The position numbers and the translations under genes were made by a program. From contig NZ_VNIP01000006.1 of the NCBI RefSeq assembly GCF_008370325.1, positions 62,001 to 126,000 of the forward strand: a stretch of DNA of 64,000 bases, written 5' to 3'. Positions within the stretch are counted from its first letter, which is position 1, and each line of letters begins with the position of its first letter. A model generated the notes under the pieces. That model saw nothing but the letters and a program-made list of their open reading frames with translations, was not told the DNA's origin and did no database searches. Shown here in pieces: positions 59,758-64,000 of this stretch. This DNA is from Martinezella tropici (GTDB taxonomy: Bacteria > Pseudomonadota > Alphaproteobacteria > Rhizobiales > Rhizobiaceae).

Positions 59758-60176
59758 TGCCGGCGGCGGTCGGGATCGTTCTTGCGGTGGGGCTTTCCTT
59801 GCCGGCCGGAACGATCGTGACCGCAGTCAACGATCTCGTTCCAGGGGCCAAGGATTTTCGCATGCAGGTGATCCACAAGGCAAAGGATGAGGCCGAATGG
59901 CCCTTCGTGGCCGAAAGCGGCGTGCTTGCCTGCGCCAAGGTGCTGAACAAGCCGGCCGTTTATTTCCTGCCGGAGCAGAAGCCCGAGGCAACGCGCGCTT
60001 TCGTGCTCGATACCGATCTGCTCGGCATGAGCCTGGTCAATATGGGGATGACCGACGTGCTGAAACCCTATGGATCGCTGGAAGCGCTGCTGAAGCGCAT
60101 AACACCTTTCGTCATCATGGGACGGCGGCTTTGCGCTCAGCCTCCCGGCACAAGCCTTACGGGCTCCGAGCTTTAA
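59757..60176 (+). CDS. DUF2511 (YebY)-like small exported protein in the sarcosine oxidase operon
   Basis: This 139-residue protein lies between soxB and soxD, where other soxBDAG operons have no gene. A hydrophobic N-terminus (PAAVGIVLAVGLSLPAGTI) looks like a signal peptide. The mature part has EWPFVAESGVLACAKVLNKP and a second Cys near the end (GRRLC). That W-F spacing before a Cys and a terminal LC resemble the YebY/DUF2511 family; this is a tentative match from memory. The start overlaps the soxB stop by one base and soxD follows 15 bases after its stop, so it is in the operon. Confidence 0.7.
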   Translation: MPAAVGIVLAVGLSLPAGTIVTAVNDLVPGAKDFRMQVIHKAKDEAEWPFVAESGVLACAKVLNKPAVYFLPEQKPEATRAFVLDTDLLGMSLVNMGMTDVLKPYGSLEALLKRITPFVIMGRRLCAQPPGTSLTGSEL

Positions 60177-60191
60177 CACAGGTAGAAAACG

Positions 60192-60557
60192 ATGCTGCTG
60201 ATTTACTGCCCCTATTGCGAGGAAGAGCGTTCGGAACTCGAATTCCGCAACGCCGGCGATGCGCATATCGTGCGGCCGGCCGATATTGCCGGAATCTCGG
60301 ATGAGGAGTTCGAGGAATATTTCTTCCTGCGCGACAATCCGAAGGGCCTGATCTTCGAGCGCTGGCGGCATATCCATGGCTGCGGCCGCTTCTTCAATGC
60401 CGCACGCGACACGGTAAGTGATCATTTCTATCGCACGTATAAAGCCGGCGAGCCGAAGCCGAATGCCGCGACGCTGCTGCCGGGGGCGTCCGAGCCAGTT
60501 GCGCAGCCTAAGAACGAACAAGAACAGACGGCACAAACAGAGGGATTTGTTGAATGA
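60192..60557 (+). CDS. soxD: Sarcosine oxidase subunit delta
   Basis: This 121-residue zinc-binding subunit has the typical start MLLIYCPYCEEERSELEFRN, with the first metal Cys pair CPYC, then FFLRDNPKGLIFERWRHIHG and the conserved CGRFFN Cys. The C-terminal tail is Gln/Glu-rich. It completes the heterotetramer with SoxA, SoxB and SoxG. Its stop overlaps the soxA start by 4 bases (ATGA), as usual. Confidence 0.95.
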   Translation: MLLIYCPYCEEERSELEFRNAGDAHIVRPADIAGISDEEFEEYFFLRDNPKGLIFERWRHIHGCGRFFNAARDTVSDHFYRTYKAGEPKPNAATLLPGASEPVAQPKNEQEQTAQTEGFVE

Positions 60558-63550
60558 GCGGCGCCAATCGTATCGCGGGCAAGGGACGTCTGACGCCGGC
60601 CAGAACCGCTCGCTTCACTTTTGACGGCAAGAGCTATACGGCGCTCGAAGGCGATACCGTCGCCTCGGCGCTGCTTGCCAATGGCGTCCATCTCGTCGGC
60701 CGGTCCTTCAAGTATCACCGTCCGCGCGGCATCTTGTCAGCCGGCGCCGAAGAGCCGAACGCGCTGCTCGATATCTCCCGCGATGCGGCGCGGCGGCAGC
60801 CGAACGTGCGCGCCAGCGTGCAGGAAGTCTTCGACGGCATGAAGGCGCAGTCGCAGAACCGCTGGCCGTCGCTCGTCTTCGATGTCGGCGGCGTCAACAA
60901 TTTGATGTCACCGTTCTTTGCCGCCGGCTTCTACTACAAGACCTTCATGTGGCCGAAGTCGGCCTGGAAGCATATTTACGAGCCCTTCATCCGCCGTGCG
61001 GCAGGCCTCGGTGTCGCGCCGACGGAAGAAGATCCGGATCATTATGCCAGCCGCTATGCGCATTGCGACGTGCTCGTCGTCGGTGCCGGAGTTGCCGGTC
61101 TTTCCGCGGCGCTCGCGGCTGCCGAAACCGGCGCCAAGGTCATCCTCTGCGATGAACAGCCGGAGGTCGGCGGCGCGCTGCGCTTCGATACCGGCATCAA
61201 GATCGATGGCATCGAAGGCTATGACTGGGCGCAGACTATCCTCGCCAAGCTCAAGGCAATGGCGAACGTGCAGGTGCTGACCCGCACGACGGCCTTCGGC
61301 TATTATAACCACAATTTCTTCGGCCTTGCCGAGCGGGTGACCGACCACCTGGCAAGGCCAGGCCGCGACCTGCCGCGTGAGCGCTTGTGGCAGGTGCGCG
61401 CCAAGCGGGCCATCCTGGCGACAGGCGCCATAGAGCGCCATATGGTGTTTCCGAATAATGACCGCCCGGGCATCATGCTGGCGTCTGCCGCACGCGCCTA
61501 TCTCAATCACTATGGTGTCGCCGTCGGCGCCAAGATCGGCGTCTATACGGCACATGATTCGGCCTATGAGGCAGCTTTCGATCTGAAGCGTGCCGGCGTT
61601 TCCGTCGCCGCCATCGTCGACAGCCGCGTGCGGCCGGGCGAGGCTGTGCTCGCCGAGGCAAAGCGGCTCGGCATCGAGGTGATGACCGATTATGCCGTCA
61701 TCGACACCGCCGGCAAGCTTCGCGTCTCCTCCATGACGGTCGCGCGCAACGGCAGCTCCGCCAAGCGCAAGATCGCGATCGACGCTCTGCTCGTTTCAGC
61801 CGGCTGGACGCCGTCGGTCCACATGTTTTCGCAGTCGCGCGGTAAGCTGAAGTTCGATGCCGAGAAGCAGCGCTTCCTGCCGGGCACCTATGTTCAGGAT
61901 TGCCTTTCGGTCGGTGCCTGCAACGGCACGGACGGGCTGCAGGCCGCGATCGAGGAATCGCTTGCCGCCGGCGAGCTGATGGCGCGTGCCACAGGCAGCA
62001 CCAATGGCGGCGAGAAGATCCAGCTCCATGCCGAGCAGGCTTTCGAGTGGACGGGCGGCATGATCGGTGCGGCGGAAGGCGCTGGACCGGACACGAATGC
62101 GAAGGCCTTCGTGGATTTCCAGCACGACGTCTGCGCCAAGGATATCCGTCTTGCCGTGCGCGAGGGCATGCATTCCATCGAGCATATCAAGCGCTTCACC
62201 ACCAACGGCATGGCGTCCGACCAGGGCAAGCTTTCGAACATGCACGGGCTGGCGATTGCCGCCGAAATGCTCGGCAAGGATATTCCGCAGGTCGGTCTCA
62301 CCACCTTCCGCGCGCCCTACACGCCCGTCACCTACGGCACGCTGATCAGCCATTCGCGTGGGTCCTTGTTCGACCCTACCCGCAAGACGCCGATGCATGC
62401 CTGGGAAGAGGCACATGGCGCGATCTTCGAAGATGTCGGCAACTGGAAGCGCGCCTGGTTCTATCCGCGCGCCGGGGAGACCATGCATCAGGCCGTCAAT
62501 CGCGAGTGCCGCACGGCGCGCGAAGTGGCCGGCGTGTTCGATGCCTCGACGCTCGGCAAGATCGAAGTAGTCGGGCCGGATGCGGCGGAATTCCTGAACC
62601 TCCTCTACACCAATGCCTGGGATACGCTGAAGCCCGGCCGCTGCCGTTACGGCATCATGACCCGCGAAGACGGCTTCGTCTATGACGACGGCGTTGTAGG
62701 GCGTCTGGCCGACGATCGCTTCCATGTGACGACCACGACCGGCGGCGCGCCACGCGTGCTGCATCATATGGAGGACTATCTGCAGACCGAATTCCCGCAT
62801 CTGAAAGTATGGCTGACCTCCACCACGGAGCAATGGGCCGTTATCGCCGTGCAGGGACCGAAGGCGCGCGAGATCATCGAGCCGCTCATCGAAGGTCAGG
62901 ATCTGTCCAACGAGGCCTTCCCGCATATGAGCGTGGCGGAGTGCAAGGTCTGCGGCGTGCCGGCACGGCTGTTCCGCGTCTCCTTCACCGGTGAAGCCGG
63001 CTATGAAATCAACGTGCCGGCCGATTACGGCCAGTCCGTATGGGAGGCCGTCTGGGCTCGCGCTGAACCGCTGGGCGCCTGCGCCTACGGCACCGAGACC
63101 ATGCACGTGCTGCGCGCCGAGAAGGGCTACATCATCGTCGGCCAGGATACCGACGGTACGGTGACACCCGATGACGCCGGGCTTTCCTGGGCCGTTTCCA
63201 AGAAGAAGACCGATTTTGTCGGCATCCGTGGCCTGAAGCGGCCGGATCTCGTCAAGGAAGGCCGCAAGCAGCTCGTCGGTCTCGTCACCCGCGATCCGAA
63301 GGTGGTGCTGGAGGAGGGCGCACAGATCGTCGCCGATCCGAACGAGCAGAAGCCGATGACCATGCTCGGCCATGTCACCTCTTCCTACTGGTCCGAAAAT
63401 CTTGGCCGCTCCATCGCCTTCGCGCTGGTTGCAGGTGGGCGCGAGCGCATGGCCAAGACGCTCTATGTACCGATGCCCGACAAGACAATTGCCGTCGAGG
63501 TGACGGATCTGGTGTTCTTTGACAAGGAAGGAGGCCGGATCAATGGCTGA
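60554..63550 (+). CDS. soxA: Sarcosine oxidase subunit alpha
   Basis: This 998-residue large subunit has three parts: an N-terminal ferredoxin-like domain (about residues 15-105, with GRSFKYHRPRGI), a FAD/NAD Rossmann domain (VLVVGAGVAGLSAALAAAET at about 176), and a C-terminal aminomethyltransferase (GcvT-like) domain (from about 600) that transfers the one-carbon unit to tetrahydrofolate. The length is normal. It overlaps soxD by 4 bases and its last codons overlap soxG by 8 bases. Confidence 0.97.
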   Translation: MSGANRIAGKGRLTPARTARFTFDGKSYTALEGDTVASALLANGVHLVGRSFKYHRPRGILSAGAEEPNALLDISRDAARRQPNVRASVQEVFDGMKAQSQNRWPSLVFDVGGVNNLMSPFFAAGFYYKTFMWPKSAWKHIYEPFIRRAAGLGVAPTEEDPDHYASRYAHCDVLVVGAGVAGLSAALAAAETGAKVILCDEQPEVGGALRFDTGIKIDGIEGYDWAQTILAKLKAMANVQVLTRTTAFGYYNHNFFGLAERVTDHLARPGRDLPRERLWQVRAKRAILATGAIERHMVFPNNDRPGIMLASAARAYLNHYGVAVGAKIGVYTAHDSAYEAAFDLKRAGVSVAAIVDSRVRPGEAVLAEAKRLGIEVMTDYAVIDTAGKLRVSSMTVARNGSSAKRKIAIDALLVSAGWTPSVHMFSQSRGKLKFDAEKQRFLPGTYVQDCLSVGACNGTDGLQAAIEESLAAGELMARATGSTNGGEKIQLHAEQAFEWTGGMIGAAEGAGPDTNAKAFVDFQHDVCAKDIRLAVREGMHSIEHIKRFTTNGMASDQGKLSNMHGLAIAAEMLGKDIPQVGLTTFRAPYTPVTYGTLISHSRGSLFDPTRKTPMHAWEEAHGAIFEDVGNWKRAWFYPRAGETMHQAVNRECRTAREVAGVFDASTLGKIEVVGPDAAEFLNLLYTNAWDTLKPGRCRYGIMTREDGFVYDDGVVGRLADDRFHVTTTTGGAPRVLHHMEDYLQTEFPHLKVWLTSTTEQWAVIAVQGPKAREIIEPLIEGQDLSNEAFPHMSVAECKVCGVPARLFRVSFTGEAGYEINVPADYGQSVWEAVWARAEPLGACAYGTETMHVLRAEKGYIIVGQDTDGTVTPDDAGLSWAVSKKKTDFVGIRGLKRPDLVKEGRKQLVGLVTRDPKVVLEEGAQIVADPNEQKPMTMLGHVTSSYWSENLGRSIAFALVAGGRERMAKTLYVPMPDKTIAVEVTDLVFFDKEGGRING

Positions 63551-64000
63551 TCTCGCTACCCGCAAACTGCCGCTCGCCGGCCGCCACGGCGGTTCTTCCA
63601 CAGTCCGGTTGATGCCGGCAGCACCCGCAAGCCGCATTTCGCTGCGTGCACCCGCCGATTCCGTCGGCGCTCTTTCGCAGGCGCTTGGCCTTCAGCTACC
63701 GACCCGGCCGAAGACCTCGGCCAGCGCCAACGGGCGTCATGCCCTGTGGCTCGGCCCGGACGAATGGCTCGTCATCGATGAGAACGGTGCCGAGCTGGTC
63801 GGTCTGGCGGCATCGGCTGGCGCTCTGCATTCGGCGACCGATGTCTCGCATCGCAATACGGCTGTCATCGTGTCCGGTCCCGGCGCGGAAGCGACGCTTG
63901 CCGCAGGTTGCCCGCAGGATGTTTCGTTGATCGCATTCCCCGTCGGCGCCTGCTCTCGCACGCTGCTCGGCAAGGCGGAAGTCGTGATCTTGCGGCTCGA
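63543..64000 (+). CDS. soxG: Sarcosine oxidase subunit gamma (partial, runs off the window)
   Basis: The first 152 residues of the gamma subunit are visible, and the gene continues beyond the window. Typical elements are GPDEWLVI (about residue 70), DVSHRNTAVIVSGPGAEATL and the C-terminal FPVGACSRTLLGKAEVVI. The start overlaps the soxA stop by 8 bases. It is a small structural subunit of the oxidase, related to the GcvT fold. Confidence 0.93.
   Translation, partial: MADLATRKLPLAGRHGGSSTVRLMPAAPASRISLRAPADSVGALSQALGLQLPTRPKTSASANGRHALWLGPDEWLVIDENGAELVGLAASAGALHSATDVSHRNTAVIVSGPGAEATLAAGCPQDVSLIAFPVGACSRTLLGKAEVVILRL

Noticed and set aside
61796..63637. A 613-residue open frame antisense to soxA
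   Set aside because: The sense strand codes for the well-conserved sarcosine oxidase alpha subunit. Long antisense frames are expected at this GC content.

Overview
The window looks like chromosomal DNA of a Rhizobiaceae alphaproteobacterium (Rhizobium/Agrobacterium type). The signs are high GC with purine-rich ribosome binding sites, the split three-gene PntA1-PntA2-PntB transhydrogenase, the alphaproteobacterial aa3 oxidase subunit IV, a soxBDAG sarcosine oxidase operon, an ornithine/lysine decarboxylase with a long leader, many LacI regulators with sugar genes, and several families of palindromic intergenic repeats typical of rhizobia. No rRNA, tRNA, CRISPR array, phage or insertion sequence was seen. 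The species assignment is inference.

Layout. 1-6.1 kb: an exported protein, a TerC-type membrane protein, an AraC regulator, and a TetR regulator divergent from an EmrA/EmrB drug-efflux pair with two palindromic operators between them. 6.2-10.6 kb: LacI regulator, xylulokinase and xylose isomerase (xylose catabolism), then a VOC protein. 10.6-18.2 kb: a LacI regulator divergent from a complete monosaccharide-type ABC importer (ATPase, permease, binding protein), followed by a TIM-barrel isomerase/epimerase and a Gfo/Idh/MocA oxidoreductase. Two tandem operators precede the ABC genes and a similar site precedes the TIM-barrel gene, which suggests one regulon. Two mosaic repeats in opposite orientation bracket most of this block. 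18.2-27.6 kb: DoxX protein, GH1 beta-glucosidase, FMN reductase, a GGDEF-EAL protein, TrhO, an overlapping CYTH-CHAD pair, KDPG aldolase, a DUF533 protein and a small membrane protein.

27.7-44.6 kb: a NicO-type Ni/Co transporter with its DUF1007 partner, a LysR regulator with a perfect palindrome upstream, a decarboxylase with a speF-like leader and a GNAT enzyme, a phosphoesterase and di-haem peroxidase pair, serine acetyltransferase, a WD40 protein coupled to a His-rich COG0523 GTPase with a Zur-box-like site, a VapC-type toxin-antitoxin pair, creatininase, MarR, and a LacI/2-hydroxyacid dehydrogenase unit abutting a PuuD-like amidotransferase. 45-64 kb: an orphan TRAP solute-binding protein, a second GGDEF-EAL protein with a degenerate GGDEF motif, a FeeM-like acyltransferase, cytochrome oxidase subunit IV, pntA1-A2-B, an HWE histidine kinase, an FAD oxidoreductase, a TPR lipoprotein, ribosomal protein S21, a small exported protein and the sarcosine oxidase operon. 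That operon carries an extra DUF2511-like gene and runs off the end of the window.

The best candidates for new biology are the extra gene inside the sarcosine oxidase operon, the operator-linked ABC/TIM-barrel/Gfo-Idh sugar regulon, the phosphoesterase-peroxidase pair, the WD40-COG0523 metal unit, the orphan FeeM-like enzyme beside a c-di-GMP protein, and several perfect inverted repeats in leaders. No unmistakably unprecedented multi-gene system was found.
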